Notes: a model not told the origin generated them from the letters alone. A stretch of 34,364 nucleotides of DNA from Nitrosomonas sp. (GCA_017879645.1 JAAEXZ010000018.1:1-34364), one strand, 5' to 3'; counted from the stretch's first letter, positions 8,203 to 17,409 are shown. Translations and numbers: made by a program.

Positions 8203-9693
8203 ATGATAAAACTGCTGCTGGTTTTCCTGCTGGGCATGCTGAGCGTGCTCGGTTTTGCACCATTCTATCTGTTTCCGGTACCAGTTTTCGCGTTGGCGAT
8301 ATTGTTGCGCCTCTGTCATGTCAGCGCGTCGCCCAGAAAGGCAGCGGCTCTGGGGTTTGGTTTTGGCATGGGGCTGTTCAGTGCCGGAGTGACCTGGCTT
8401 TATGTCAGTCTGCACGATTTTGGTGCCATGCCCACGCCGGTTGCCATCGCGGCATTGATCGTTCTGTGCGCTTATCTATCCTTGTTTCCGGCGACCAGCT
8501 TGTGGCTGTTGGCCCGGCTACGTCTGGCAACACCCATGCTTTGGGCGGCCGCTGCCGGGGCATTATTGATGCTGTCCGAATGGTTGCGTGGTTACCTGTT
8601 CACCGGGTTTCCGTGGCTGGCACTGGGTTATTCGCAGGCACCCGATAGTCCGCTGGTTGGATTTGCTCCGATACTGGGGGTGTACGGTATTTCGTTTCTC
8701 CTGATTTTCAGTGCAGTCATGCTGTTTTTTTGGTTTGACAGCGGTTTCAGGACGAGACGTTATGCGGTGACGTTTTGTGCGCTGTGGATGGGTGGTTTTG
8801 CACTACAGATGATCGAATGGGTGCAACCCGAAGGCGAGCCGGTGACGGTCAGTTTGCTGCAGGGAAATATTGCGCAGGACCTGAAATGGCGTGACGATCA
8901 TCTCGAAAATACCATGGAAACCTATGCCCGGTTGATAGTGGAAAGCAAAAGCCGCCTGATTGTCACCCCGGAAATCTCCATTCCGCTTTTTAGCGATGTC
9001 ATGCCCCCTGCCTATTTGTCACACATTGCTGAACATGCGCGCAGCCATGATGGCGATGTTCTGATCGGTCTGGCCGAGCGCACGGTCGATGGCAGCGATG
9101 ATTATTACAACACCATGTTCAGTTTTGGCGTGTCGCCAGAGCAGCGTTATCGCAAGCATCATCTGGTGCCGTTTGGAGAATTCATTCCGTTGAAGGCAGT
9201 TTTTGGCTGGATCATCCAGGTACTGCATATCCCCCTATCCGATTTTTCACGCGGTGATCTGAATCAACAACCCATGCATCTGGCGGGGCAACGTGTTGCC
9301 ATCAACATTTGCTATGAAGATGTTTTTGGCGAGGAGATCATTTATCAGTTACCGCAAGCCACTTTGCTGGTCAACGTCAGCAATGATGCCTGGTTTGGGC
9401 GTTCCATCGGACCGCAGCAACATTTACAGATCTCGCAGATGCGTGCGCTGGAAACCGGACGCTACATGTTGCGTGCCACCAATACGGGTGTTACGGCGAT
9501 CATCGATGAACGTGGCCAAGTGCTGCAGAGCATCGAAATTTTCACCACGGCAGCCTTGCACGGAGTGGCGCAGGGTTTCAAGGGAGCTACCCCTTACGTG
9601 CTTGCCGGCAATTATCCTATACTGGGGGCGGCTGTTTTGGCAGTGGTTATGGCATCAATTTCTGCCTTTCGCGGCAGACGCAAAAACCGGTAA
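8203..9693 (+). CDS. lnt: apolipoprotein N-acyltransferase
   Basis: Inner-membrane enzyme adding the third acyl chain to the N-terminal Cys of lipoproteins, which Lol sorting normally needs. The 496 aa show an N-terminal half of about six membrane helices (residues 1-205), a periplasmic nitrilase domain, and a final membrane helix near residues 465-488. The catalytic triad is visible: Glu in TPEISIPLF, Lys in RKHHLVPFGEF, Cys in INICYEDVFGEE. The ATG at 8203 has no clear Shine-Dalgarno. It is followed by glyQ after 60 bases. The corC/ybeX gene often found upstream of lnt is absent here. LolB in the same window depends on the same pathway. Confidence 0.95.
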   Translation: MIKLLLVFLLGMLSVLGFAPFYLFPVPVFALAILLRLCHVSASPRKAAALGFGFGMGLFSAGVTWLYVSLHDFGAMPTPVAIAALIVLCAYLSLFPATSLWLLARLRLATPMLWAAAAGALLMLSEWLRGYLFTGFPWLALGYSQAPDSPLVGFAPILGVYGISFLLIFSAVMLFFWFDSGFRTRRYAVTFCALWMGGFALQMIEWVQPEGEPVTVSLLQGNIAQDLKWRDDHLENTMETYARLIVESKSRLIVTPEISIPLFSDVMPPAYLSHIAEHARSHDGDVLIGLAERTVDGSDDYYNTMFSFGVSPEQRYRKHHLVPFGEFIPLKAVFGWIIQVLHIPLSDFSRGDLNQQPMHLAGQRVAINICYEDVFGEEIIYQLPQATLLVNVSNDAWFGRSIGPQQHLQISQMRALETGRYMLRATNTGVTAIIDERGQVLQSIEIFTTAALHGVAQGFKGATPYVLAGNYPILGAAVLAVVMASISAFRGRRKNR

Positions 9694-9753
9694 AATTAGC
9701 CAAGGAACAGACCTGAGCCGAATCGATGCCAATTTGATGCCTACGGATTTCAC

Positions 9754-10680
9754 ATGACGACACTGACTTTTCAGGAAATTATTTTCACGCTGCAACGCTA
9801 TTGGGACAAGCAAGGCTGTGCCATCCTGCAACCCTATGATATGGAAGTGGGCGCTGGAACCAGTCATACCGCGACTTTCTTGCGAGCACTTGGTCCTGAG
9901 CCGTGGAAGGCTGCGTATGTCCAACCGTCGCGTCGCCCCAAGGACGGTCGTTATGGTGCGAACCCGAACCGCTTGCAACATTACTACCAGTTTCAGGTTG
10001 TGCTCAAGCCGGCACCCAAGAATATTCTGGATTTGTATCTGGATTCGTTGCGTGAACTGGGATTCGATTTGACACAGAACGATGTTCGGCTGGTGGAAGA
10101 TGACTGGGAAAATCCTACGCTGGGTGCCTGGGGGTTGGGATGGGAAACCTGGTTGAATGGTATGGAAGTGACGCAATTCACCTATTTCCAGCAAGTCGGC
10201 GGCATTGACTGCAAGCCGATCACCGGCGAGATTACTTATGGTCTCGAACGGCTGGCGATGTATCTGCAAGGCGTGGAAAGTGTTTTTGATCTGGTATGGA
10301 CGAAAGGGCTGAGCTATCACGATGTCTACCATCAGAACGAGGTTGAGCAGTCGACGTTTAACTTCGAGCACAGTGACCGGGAATTCTTGTTTCTGGCATT
10401 CGGAAAACATGAAGCGCAAGCCCAGCATCTGATGCAGCAACGACTGGCGCTACCTGCCTACGAACAGGTGCTGAAAGCGGCACATACCTTCAATCTGCTG
10501 GATGCACGCGGAGCTATCTCGGTAACGGAACGTGCCGCCTACATCGGACGCATACGCAATCTGTCGCGTCAGGTGGCACGGGCTTATTACGACAGTCGCG
10601 CCAGCATGGAACCGGCTTTTCCGCTGGCGCCACGCGAATGGGTTGCACAAATCCCCAAAATCGAGGAATCCGCATCATGA
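9754..10680 (+). CDS. glyQ: glycyl-tRNA synthetase alpha subunit
   Basis: Catalytic subunit of the bacterial alpha2beta2 glycyl-tRNA synthetase. The 308 aa are of normal length and begin [20 protein letters not shown]. Class II signature regions are visible: [51 protein letters not shown] and [14 protein letters not shown]. The TGA stop overlaps the glyS ATG (ATGA), implying coupled translation and balanced subunits. Confidence 0.98.
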   Translation: MTTLTFQEIIFTLQRYWDKQGCAILQPYDMEVGAGTSHTATFLRALGPEPWKAAYVQPSRRPKDGRYGANPNRLQHYYQFQVVLKPAPKNILDLYLDSLRELGFDLTQNDVRLVEDDWENPTLGAWGLGWETWLNGMEVTQFTYFQQVGGIDCKPITGEITYGLERLAMYLQGVESVFDLVWTKGLSYHDVYHQNEVEQSTFNFEHSDREFLFLAFGKHEAQAQHLMQQRLALPAYEQVLKAAHTFNLLDARGAISVTERAAYIGRIRNLSRQVARAYYDSRASMEPAFPLAPREWVAQIPKIEESAS

Positions 10681-12842
10681 CCCAGAATCTGCTGGTCGAG
10701 TTATTGGTCGAGGAATTACCTCCCAAGTCATTGCAAATGCTGGGTAACAGTTTTGCGGAATTACTGGTGTCGGGTTTGGCTGCTCAGGAATTGGTCGGCA
10801 AGGATGCCAAAACGACCGTTTATGCGACACCTCGCAGACTGGCAGTGCACGTCGGCAATGTTGCTGCACAGGCTGCCGATCGGGCAGTGCTGCAAAAATT
10901 GATGCCGGTGTCAGTGGGGTTGGACGCGCAAGGTCAAGCTACGCCTCCGCTTCTGAAGAAACTGGCAAGTCTGGGAGCGGAAGCTTCCGTGGTACCTGAT
11001 CTCAAACGTGTGCTGGAAGGCAAAACCGAAACCCTGTTTTGGGACAGCATGATTACGGGTATAACGCTGACGGACGGATTGCAGAAAGCGCTGCAGGAAG
11101 CCATTAAAAAATTGCCGATTCCGAAAGTAATGACGTACCAGTTGGCCGATGGCTGGAGCAGTGTTCATTTTGTGCGTCCTGCGCATGCGCTGACAATCCT
11201 GCATGGCGCCAATATCGTTGCGGTCGATGTTCTGGGGCTGCAAGCTGGTCGCGAAACACAGGGGCATCGTTTTGAAGCGAAAGTCAATCCGATCGTGGTG
11301 CATCATGCGGATACGTATGCTCAGCAACTTGCGACTGAAGGCTCGGTCGCCGCCAGTTTTACCGAGCGCCGTGCCGATATTGTTCGGCAGCTCACCGCAG
11401 CAGCAGCGCACGAACATCTCGTCCCGGTTGACGATCCAGCCTTGCTGGACGAAGTGACGGCGCTGGTGGAGCATCCCAATGTGCTGGTTGGCCGGTTTGC
11501 CGAAGAATTTCTGCAGGTGCCGCAGGAGTGCCTGATTCTGACCATGAAAGCCAATCAGAAATACTTTCCGCTACTGGATGCGGATGGCAAGCTATCCAAC
11601 GTGTTTCTGCTGGTTTCCAATATTCGACCTGCCGATCCTGCGCAGGTTATTGCGGGAAACGAACGCGTGGTGCGTTCGCGCCTTGCGGACGCCAAATTCT
11701 TTTTTGACCAGGATCGTAAAAGAACACTGGCATCGCGTGTGCCTGAACTCGATCGGGTGGTTTATCACAACAGGCTGGGTACACAGGGACTGCGCATGCA
11801 GTATGTGCGTGCCATTGCAGCGAAAATAGGTAAATTCCTGGGCGATGAACGGCTTGCCAGACAGACGTATGAAGCGGCGACTCTGGCAAAGGCTGATCTG
11901 CTGACCGATATGGTCGGAGAGTTTCCGGAACTGCAGGGTATCATGGGGCGTTATTATGCACAGCATGAAGGATTGAGCGACGACGTTGCATTGGCGATCG
12001 AAGATCACTATAAGCCACGCTTTGCTGGCGATGCGCTGCCACGCAATACGGCTGGAGTTTGCTTGGCATTGGCAGATAAACTGGAAACACTGGTGAACAT
12101 GTTTGCAATCGGCGAAGTGCCAACCGGCGACAAGGATCCATTTGCATTGCGTCGACATGCGTTGGGTGTGATTCGATTATTGGTTGAAAACGATCTGCCG
12201 TTTCATCTCGATCGACTGCTCAGTCAAGTCATCGACGTCATTCGGGATGATCAGATTCTGAGACAATGGGGCGGTACCCAGCAATCGGTAGTGGTGACGC
12301 AATCGCGTGTGATTTCACAGGAATCCAGCAACCAACTGCATGCTTTCATCACGGATCGCCTTGCTGGCATGTTGCGCGAACAAGGTTATACCGCCCAGGA
12401 AATCGATGCGGTACTCAGCCTGAATCCGCAAAAGCTCAGTGATATACCCAAACGGTTGGCGGCGGTACGTGTCTTCACCCACTTGCCGGAAGCTGCCAGT
12501 CTGGCGGCAGCAAACAAGCGCGTGGGGAATATTCTTAAAAAGTCCGAAATGCCGGGCGATACCAGAGTCGATAACCGGCTGTTGCAGGAACAGGCCGAGC
12601 AAGTGCTGCATCAGACGTTAAATGATGTGTTACCACTTACTGATCAAGCCTTTAATGCGGGTGATTACGCTGGTACGTTGCAGAGACTGGCAGCGCTGAA
12701 AACACCGGTCGATCATTTTTTTGATCATGTCATGGTCAATGTGGAAGATACGGCATTACGCAATAATCGATTGGCATTGTTGGCGCAACTGCATGGCATC
12801 ATGAATCGCGTTGCTGATTTATCGAAACTGGTTGCCTCATGA
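10677..12842 (+). CDS. glyS: glycyl-tRNA synthetase beta subunit
   Basis: The tRNA-binding subunit paired with GlyQ. I take the start as the ATG at 10677, inside the glyQ stop, giving 721 aa beginning [20 protein letters not shown], the usual N-terminus. Further upstream codons in frame are inside glyQ. Family motifs: [50 protein letters not shown] (HD-like region) and the C-terminal anticodon-binding helices ending [20 protein letters not shown]. It ends in an ATGA overlap with gmhB. Confidence 0.97.
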   Translation: MTQNLLVELLVEELPPKSLQMLGNSFAELLVSGLAAQELVGKDAKTTVYATPRRLAVHVGNVAAQAADRAVLQKLMPVSVGLDAQGQATPPLLKKLASLGAEASVVPDLKRVLEGKTETLFWDSMITGITLTDGLQKALQEAIKKLPIPKVMTYQLADGWSSVHFVRPAHALTILHGANIVAVDVLGLQAGRETQGHRFEAKVNPIVVHHADTYAQQLATEGSVAASFTERRADIVRQLTAAAAHEHLVPVDDPALLDEVTALVEHPNVLVGRFAEEFLQVPQECLILTMKANQKYFPLLDADGKLSNVFLLVSNIRPADPAQVIAGNERVVRSRLADAKFFFDQDRKRTLASRVPELDRVVYHNRLGTQGLRMQYVRAIAAKIGKFLGDERLARQTYEAATLAKADLLTDMVGEFPELQGIMGRYYAQHEGLSDDVALAIEDHYKPRFAGDALPRNTAGVCLALADKLETLVNMFAIGEVPTGDKDPFALRRHALGVIRLLVENDLPFHLDRLLSQVIDVIRDDQILRQWGGTQQSVVVTQSRVISQESSNQLHAFITDRLAGMLREQGYTAQEIDAVLSLNPQKLSDIPKRLAAVRVFTHLPEAASLAAANKRVGNILKKSEMPGDTRVDNRLLQEQAEQVLHQTLNDVLPLTDQAFNAGDYAGTLQRLAALKTPVDHFFDHVMVNVEDTALRNNRLALLAQLHGIMNRVADLSKLVAS

Positions 12843-13378
12843 AACTCATCATTCTCGATCAGGCCGGTGTCATTAATCAGAGCAGTGACACGTTTATCAA
12901 ATCGCCCGAGGAATGGATAGCGATTCCGGGTAGTCTGGAAGCCATTTCTCGGCTGACGCACGCCGGTTACCGGGTGATCGTTGCCACCAATCAATCGGGC
13001 ATAGGGCGCGGTTTGCTGGATATGGCCACCTATAATGCCATCAATGACAAGATGTACAAGGCGGTCAATCAGGCGGGCGGTCGTATCGACGCCATCTTTT
13101 TTTGTCCTCATACCGCTGCGGACAACTGTGCTTGCCGTAAACCTGCGACAGGATTGTTCGCTGAGATCATGCAGCGCTATGGCGTGAATCTCAAGAGTGT
13201 TCCGGCAGTCGGAGATTCGCTGAAAGATATGCAGGCAGCGGTTGCCGTGGGGGCGTTGCCAATTCTGGTATTGACTGGCAATGGCGAAGTGACGCGAAAT
13301 GCGCTAGACCTTCCCGAGCAAACGCAGGTGTATGGCGATTTGGCTGCGCTGGTTGATGTGCTGGTGGGCGAGGCATGA
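12839..13378 (+). CDS. gmhB: GmhB-like heptose bisphosphate phosphatase, altered active site
   Basis: HAD-family protein of 179 aa matching D-glycero-D-manno-heptose-1,7-bisphosphate 7-phosphatase, which works in ADP-heptose synthesis for the LPS core. Motifs kept: nucleophile Asp7; motif II VATNQSGIGRG; zinc loop CPHTAADNCACRKPATG (Cys, His, Cys, Cys present); and motif IV VGDSLKDMQAA. Odd: motif I reads LDQAGVIN where the family has LDRDGVIN, so the second Asp (general acid/base, residue 9) is Ala, and the following residues are QSSD rather than the usual Y-D type. Catalysis may be weak or changed. It overlaps glyS and plsC by 4 bases each. Confidence 0.85.
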   Translation: MKLIILDQAGVINQSSDTFIKSPEEWIAIPGSLEAISRLTHAGYRVIVATNQSGIGRGLLDMATYNAINDKMYKAVNQAGGRIDAIFFCPHTAADNCACRKPATGLFAEIMQRYGVNLKSVPAVGDSLKDMQAAVAVGALPILVLTGNGEVTRNALDLPEQTQVYGDLAALVDVLVGEA

Positions 13379-14112
13379 ACAAGGTATTGGCGCTGTTGCG
13401 CTCCTCGCTGTACATGCTGTTGCAGGTCATCATCACACCACCCTATGCGCTGGTTACACTGATGTGTTTTCCGTTGTCACCGCATCAGCGCTATCGTGTA
13501 ACGTCCAGCTGGACGCGCGTGATGCTGTTTCTGCTGCGCCATGTTTGCGGTATCCGCTATCGGATCATTGGTGCCGAGCATATTCCGCAAACACCGAGCA
13601 TCGTGTTGTCGAAACATCAATCGGCGTGGGAGACGCTGGCCTTTCAGGAAATTTTTCCACCACAGGTATGGGTGCTGAAAAAGGAATTGCTGCGTATCCC
13701 TTTTTTTGGCTGGGGGCTGGCGATGACCAGTCCGATAGCCATCGATCGCAGTGCGCGCAAGAAAGCCCTGGAGCAGATTGTCGAGCAAGGCAGGGATCGC
13801 CTGCAACAGGGATTCTGGATTGTCATTTTTCCAGAAGGCACACGTATTCCGCCGGGTCAGCGCGGCAAATACCGTATTGGTGGGGCCTGGCTGGCGACGC
13901 ATGTTCATGTGCCGGTGGTGCCGGTGGCGCATAATGCCGGTGAATTATGGGGCAGGAATTCCCTCATCAAATATCCGGGAACAGTGACAGTCAGCATCGG
14001 TGAACCCATCGATCCCGCCGGTATGGAAGCAGGCGAACTGAATGCCCGAGTGGAAACCTGGATTGAAGACGAAGTGTCGCGTATCGCTCGATCCAATACC
14101 GGTTCTATCTGA
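13375..14112 (+). CDS. plsC: 1-acyl-sn-glycerol-3-phosphate acyltransferase (PlsC family)
   Basis: Probable membrane enzyme converting lysophosphatidate to phosphatidate in phospholipid synthesis. The 245 aa have an N-terminal hydrophobic segment (residues 5-35). The acyltransferase motif appears as SKHQSAWETLAFQ: His plus Glu at the HX4D position, a variant I recall from other proteobacterial members. The second motif is IFPEGTRIPPGQRGKYRIGG and the third is VPVVPVAHNAGELW. It overlaps gmhB by ATGA and is followed 2 bases later by the ygjP-like gene. Several PlsC paralogues may exist in the genome, so the symbol names the family. Confidence 0.88.
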   Translation: MNKVLALLRSSLYMLLQVIITPPYALVTLMCFPLSPHQRYRVTSSWTRVMLFLLRHVCGIRYRIIGAEHIPQTPSIVLSKHQSAWETLAFQEIFPPQVWVLKKELLRIPFFGWGLAMTSPIAIDRSARKKALEQIVEQGRDRLQQGFWIVIFPEGTRIPPGQRGKYRIGGAWLATHVHVPVVPVAHNAGELWGRNSLIKYPGTVTVSIGEPIDPAGMEAGELNARVETWIEDEVSRIARSNTGSI

Positions 14113-14114
14113 TC

Positions 14115-14801
14115 GTGCGTGTTCATACTTGCCTGAAGGGGCAGATCATCAGCTATACGCTGCTGCGTAGCAAGCGTAAATCTATCGGATTGCGTATTGA
14201 TCATCGCGGACTGAGTATTCATATTCCCAATCGACTCGCCAACGCTGACGTGGAAAATGTCCTGCAGGAAAAGGCCGACTGGATCCGTCAGAAACTCAGG
14301 CAATGGGGAAACAAGAAAAGCCTTGAACTGGTTTGGGAGTCCGATGCGAGTTTTCCGCTACTGGGGGAACCCTGGCAAATTGCACTGAATGCTTCGGGGG
14401 AGATCGCGATGGTGTCGCAGCAGTCAGGCAAAATCGTAACCCGGCTTTTACCGCAGCTTGATTCCCGGCAAATTGAAACATTCGTCATGGCCTGGTATGG
14501 TGAGCAAGCCATGACCTGCTTCAGGGAGCGTATCGGGATTTACGCTCGGGCGCTGAAGGTATCCATGCCTCCGTTTCGTTTGTCCAAAGCCAAGACCCGC
14601 TGGGGAAGTTGCAATCATCGCGGGGAGATCAGTCTGAACTGGCGCTTGATCCAGCTTCCATTGCATCTGATCGATTACGTCGTGGTGCATGAATTGGCCC
14701 ATTTGATTGAGATGAATCATTCGAAGGCGTTTTGGCAAAAAGTGGAGAGTGTATACAGGGACTATCAAGTTGCGCGTAGGCAGCTCAGGGAATATATCTA
14801 A
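14115..14801 (+). CDS. YgjP/DUF45-family zinc metallohydrolase (GTG start)
   Basis: A 228-aa protein starting at GTG, 2 bases after the plsC stop. The metal site is HELAHLIEMNHSKAFW (His192, Glu193, His196, with His202 after), and TRWGSCNHRGEISLNWRLI (from residue 161) is the family signature. The N-terminal half carries the usual ISYTLLRSKRKSIGLRID segment. Relatives are called M48-like metallopeptidase, SprT-like or YgjP; a UTP pyrophosphatase activity has been reported for YgjP, but the role here is unproven. It is last in the lnt-ygjP run and faces the minus-strand acyltransferase across 18 bases. Confidence 0.88.
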   Translation: MRVHTCLKGQIISYTLLRSKRKSIGLRIDHRGLSIHIPNRLANADVENVLQEKADWIRQKLRQWGNKKSLELVWESDASFPLLGEPWQIALNASGEIAMVSQQSGKIVTRLLPQLDSRQIETFVMAWYGEQAMTCFRERIGIYARALKVSMPPFRLSKAKTRWGSCNHRGEISLNWRLIQLPLHLIDYVVVHELAHLIEMNHSKAFWQKVESVYRDYQVARRQLREYI

Positions 14802-14819
14802 GCCATCAGCATGGACAGG

Positions 14820-15920
14820 CTAGGGTGATTTTTTAGCGAATCGTTGTATGAATGGCTGTTCGAAAAAATGCCAGGATGCCGAGGCAAGGCAAAACGTTAG
14901 CATCAGTATCAGGGGTAAGGCACGTTGCGGCTCCAGCCATGACAGATCGCGTAATGAGAATAGTACAGCCAGGTGCCATAAATAGATTCCGTACGAGATA
15001 GTTCCAAGGTAACGGAGTGGTGCGGTTAGGCGTAACCACCAAGGGTGATTGAGCGTGCAAGCGCAAAAAACGACTAAACAGCATGCAGTCGCCAAGATAG
15101 TGCGGTAAAAAATGACCATGAAAGGATTATCCCAATACTTGGCATTGGGCCAATACAGTTGTAATGCAAGCCACACTGTGATGGTGGCCGCCACAATGCT
15201 CCAGAGGGTTGTAGTTCGTAACAGCCGGGCGCCGAACGTTGTTCTTGAAAAAATGGCGAGCAGCAATCCTGCAGCAAACTCATCGAGACAACCGGGCAGT
15301 TGTGTCGATAGCCAGAAAAGGGGTTGTATACCTTTTTCACCGGTAATCGGTACCAGCCAAACACAACCCAGGCGCCAGATCCAGGCTGCCAGGATCAGTA
15401 TTGCGATGACTTTGTAGGGATGGATTTGCTTGATCCAGGGTGTGATGAGCAACATAAGAAAATAAAACTGCATTTCGATGCCGAGTGACCAATTGGGGCC
15501 ATTGATTGCACCATGAAATCCCGGGAAAAGATTATGAATGAACAGTGCATGTGTGATCAGGTTCGGCCAGAATTTCTCAAACAAGATTTGCGGCATGACA
15601 AGCGTCATGAAAATCAGGCAGGTCAAGTAATGCAGCGGTACGATGCGAACGATTCTTCGCCGCATGAAGGGGTAGCGGAAATCAGAGATTCCATGTCGAT
15701 CGATTTCGGATAATGCGGACAGCCCAATAACAAAACCCGATATAACAAAAAACAGATCGACGCCCATCCAGCCAATTCGGAACCAAACCAATGGACCTTG
15801 TGTGGGAAAGTCAGCCCACTTGAAATGTTCAATGACATGATAAACCACCACCGATACAGCCGCAAAACCACGCAAGATATCGATGGAAGGAAAATAATTG
15901 CGATTTTCAGGAAGAGTCAC
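14820..15920 (-). CDS. acyltransferase 3 family membrane protein (OafA/YrhL-like)
   Basis: A 366-aa integral membrane protein with about ten hydrophobic helices. It begins with the family signature NYFPSIDILRGFAAVSVVVYH, which contains the D-LRG and conserved His, and continues FRIGWMGVDLFFVISGFVIG and MRRRIVRIVPLHYLTCLI. Family members transfer acetyl or other acyl groups onto sugars of LPS O-antigen, exopolysaccharide or glycopeptides. The substrate cannot be told here, and no glycosyltransferase genes are adjacent. The first codon is GTG with no clear Shine-Dalgarno, so the start is uncertain. It is a single-gene unit on the minus strand. Confidence 0.88.
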   Translation of the reverse strand: MTLPENRNYFPSIDILRGFAAVSVVVYHVIEHFKWADFPTQGPLVWFRIGWMGVDLFFVISGFVIGLSALSEIDRHGISDFRYPFMRRRIVRIVPLHYLTCLIFMTLVMPQILFEKFWPNLITHALFIHNLFPGFHGAINGPNWSLGIEMQFYFLMLLITPWIKQIHPYKVIAILILAAWIWRLGCVWLVPITGEKGIQPLFWLSTQLPGCLDEFAAGLLLAIFSRTTFGARLLRTTTLWSIVAATITVWLALQLYWPNAKYWDNPFMVIFYRTILATACCLVVFCACTLNHPWWLRLTAPLRYLGTISYGIYLWHLAVLFSLRDLSWLEPQRALPLILMLTFCLASASWHFFEQPFIQRFAKKSP

Positions 15921-16122
15921 GGGTTTGGCGCGTTTGATGATTTGTTACAATCCAAAGGAGGGTGATTTTAACATTCATTGCCGATACCAGCCTCACATCC
16001 GGTAATCGATTGGATTTATTTGATTTTTTGTGATCGTTGTTTCAATGGTCGATGCAGAACGCTGAGGATAGTTCAGGGGGGGCATGTTATGATTTGGTAA
16101 CTATAAAAAAACAGGAGGCTTT

Positions 16123-16767
16123 ATGCGCAACTCTGAACCTGAATCGGGAATTAATTTTAATCTGATCCTGCCATTGGCATTACTCGCGGTGTTATTGATC
16201 GTCCCTTTTTCACTGAATACGCTAATGCATTTTCTGTCCGGTAAAAGGCCACACAGTCCGTTGATCATGAAAGTGCCCATCGATAGCAGCGCAATCTCGA
16301 TCCCTTCAACTGTAAAACAGTATGAAAGTTTCGACGTGACACTGAATCTGGAAACGAAACAGCTTTCCAGGTTTCTTAACGAAATTATTTCCACTGCGTC
16401 TGAAGGTACCTCGATACAGGGGATAATGGGTGAGGTATCGCCGCATATGCGAGCGGAAATATCCGGCGATGAATTTATCATCGATAAGCCCGGGCCACAG
16501 GAACAGCCTTTCAATTACAGTAACGCCGCACATTGGAAGTGGCGAGTCACGCCGGAATCGTCAGGTAATCAGACACTGAGATTCCAGTTGCACCTTTTGA
16601 CACAAACCGGAGCACAGCAGAGTACTCAGATTCTGGATCTGGCGGAAGCCGGTTTTGCGGTTCAGGGCAATACCTCGGAATGGCTTAAACGTAACGGTAT
16701 TGCAATAGCGGTATTGATCATGTTGCCCATTGCTTTCCTGTGGATTGTGCGGCGCAGGTATGCATAA
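16123..16767 (+). CDS. unrecognised two-TM protein with periplasmic beta domain
   Basis: I do not recognise this 214-aa protein. It has a membrane helix near residues 14-33 (FNLILPLALLAVLLIVPFSL), a soluble middle of about 155 residues, and a second helix near 190-209 followed by the positive tail RRRYA. The middle looks like an Ig-like beta domain: the stretch HWKWRVTPESSGNQTLRFQL (W-x-W-x-V-x-P...G) is reminiscent of domains seen in other uncharacterised membrane proteins. A strong Shine-Dalgarno (AGGAGG) stands 5 bases before the ATG. It is probably a single-gene unit, upstream of the heat-shock gene on the same strand with 216 bases between. Confidence 0.75.
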   Translation: MRNSEPESGINFNLILPLALLAVLLIVPFSLNTLMHFLSGKRPHSPLIMKVPIDSSAISIPSTVKQYESFDVTLNLETKQLSRFLNEIISTASEGTSIQGIMGEVSPHMRAEISGDEFIIDKPGPQEQPFNYSNAAHWKWRVTPESSGNQTLRFQLHLLTQTGAQQSTQILDLAEAGFAVQGNTSEWLKRNGIAIAVLIMLPIAFLWIVRRRYA

Positions 16768-16830
16768 TGGTTTGATGTTGATGGATTATATTTTTTTGGT
16801 GATTATTTGAGTTGTTTTTGAGCATGCTGG

Positions 16831-16858
16831 CTTGAAAAAAATTGAAACATCCTTATAT
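16831..16858 (+). promoter_or_regulatory. sigma-32-like heat-shock promoter for hsp20
   Basis: CTTGAAA (16831-16837) matches the -35 consensus of RpoH promoters exactly. After a 13-base spacer comes CCTTATAT (16851-16858), close to the -10 CCCCATNT. It would start transcription near 16866, giving a leader of about 118 nt before the small heat-shock gene. The match plus the gene type make it plausible; it is untested. Confidence 0.55.
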
Positions 16859-16956
16859 TCGTTCATGAAGTGTACTTTTTGTAACTGTAATGGTGCTGCG
16901 TACGATGGAACACATTACAGATTCAAACAGAACGCTGATCACTTTCATGCAATGTG

Positions 16957-16975
16957 CTTTTTAATCGATAAGGAG
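16957..16975 (+). promoter_or_regulatory. FourU-like RNA thermometer over the hsp20 Shine-Dalgarno
   Basis: The leader hairpin pairs CUUUUUA (16957-16963) with UAAGGAG (16969-16975) around a 5-nt loop. All six bases of the Shine-Dalgarno AAGGAG are paired, two of them as G-U pairs with the U run. The ATG follows 8 bases later. This is the layout of FourU thermometers, known from the small heat-shock gene agsA of Salmonella, where heat melts the weak stem and frees the ribosome site. Confidence 0.55.
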
Positions 16976-16983
16976 AAATAGTC

Positions 16984-17409
16984 ATGGCCATAACACGTTA
17001 TGAACCTTGGGGTTTGTTGAGTCAATTGCAAAGAGAACTGGAGCGCGGCGCGGCTGAAGGTTCGACAGCCACAGCCGAATGGGCACCTGCTGTGGATATC
17101 AAGGAAGATGCAAACAGGTTTGTGATACATGCCGATATTCCGGGCGTCAAACCGGAAGAAATTGATATCAGTATGGAAGATGGCGTTTTAACGATCAGGG
17201 GTGAAAAAAAATCAGAAAGCAAGACCGAGAAAGAAGGTTATAAACGGGTCGAGCGCACCTATGGTTCCTTTTACAGACGTTTCAGTTTGCCCGATACCGC
17301 TAATGCTGAAGCCATTTCGGCATCATCTAAACATGGCGTGCTGGAAGTAGTGATTCCCAAACGGGAGGCCGTACAGCCCAAGAAAATAAGTGTGTCAGCG
17401 GCAGAATAG
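16984..17409 (+). CDS. small heat-shock protein, Hsp20/alpha-crystallin family
   Basis: ATP-independent holdase chaperone that binds unfolding proteins in the cytoplasm. The 141 aa comprise a short N-terminal arm (MAITRYEPWGLLSQLQREL), an alpha-crystallin domain at about residues 35-128 (WAPAVDIKEDANRFVIHADI, PGVKPEEIDISMEDGVLTI), and the conserved strand motif HGVLEVVIPKRE. The tail is short (PKKISVSAAE) and contains the I-S-V stretch of the usual oligomerisation motif. Control appears double: a sigma-32-like promoter at 16831 and a FourU-like hairpin at 16957. A terminator follows at 17440, so it is a monocistronic unit. Confidence 0.95.
   Translation: MAITRYEPWGLLSQLQRELERGAAEGSTATAEWAPAVDIKEDANRFVIHADIPGVKPEEIDISMEDGVLTIRGEKKSESKTEKEGYKRVERTYGSFYRRFSLPDTANAEAISASSKHGVLEVVIPKREAVQPKKISVSAAE

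Noticed and set aside
9655..10440. A 261-codon open frame on the minus strand
   Set aside because: Antisense to glyQ and the end of lnt, both conserved enzymes; no ribosome site and no family resemblance.
11592..12158. A 188-codon minus-strand frame
   Set aside because: Antisense inside glyS, Cys/His-rich by chance of the complementary codons, no homology seen.
13609..13636. Loss of the HX4D Asp in the PlsC-like protein (HQSAWE)
   Set aside because: I recall HX4E in many PlsC-like proteins of proteobacteria, so it is probably a normal variant rather than an inactivated enzyme.
13332..13934. A 200-codon plus-strand frame overlapping gmhB and plsC
   Set aside because: Shifted frame of plsC; the PlsC motifs are all in the other frame.
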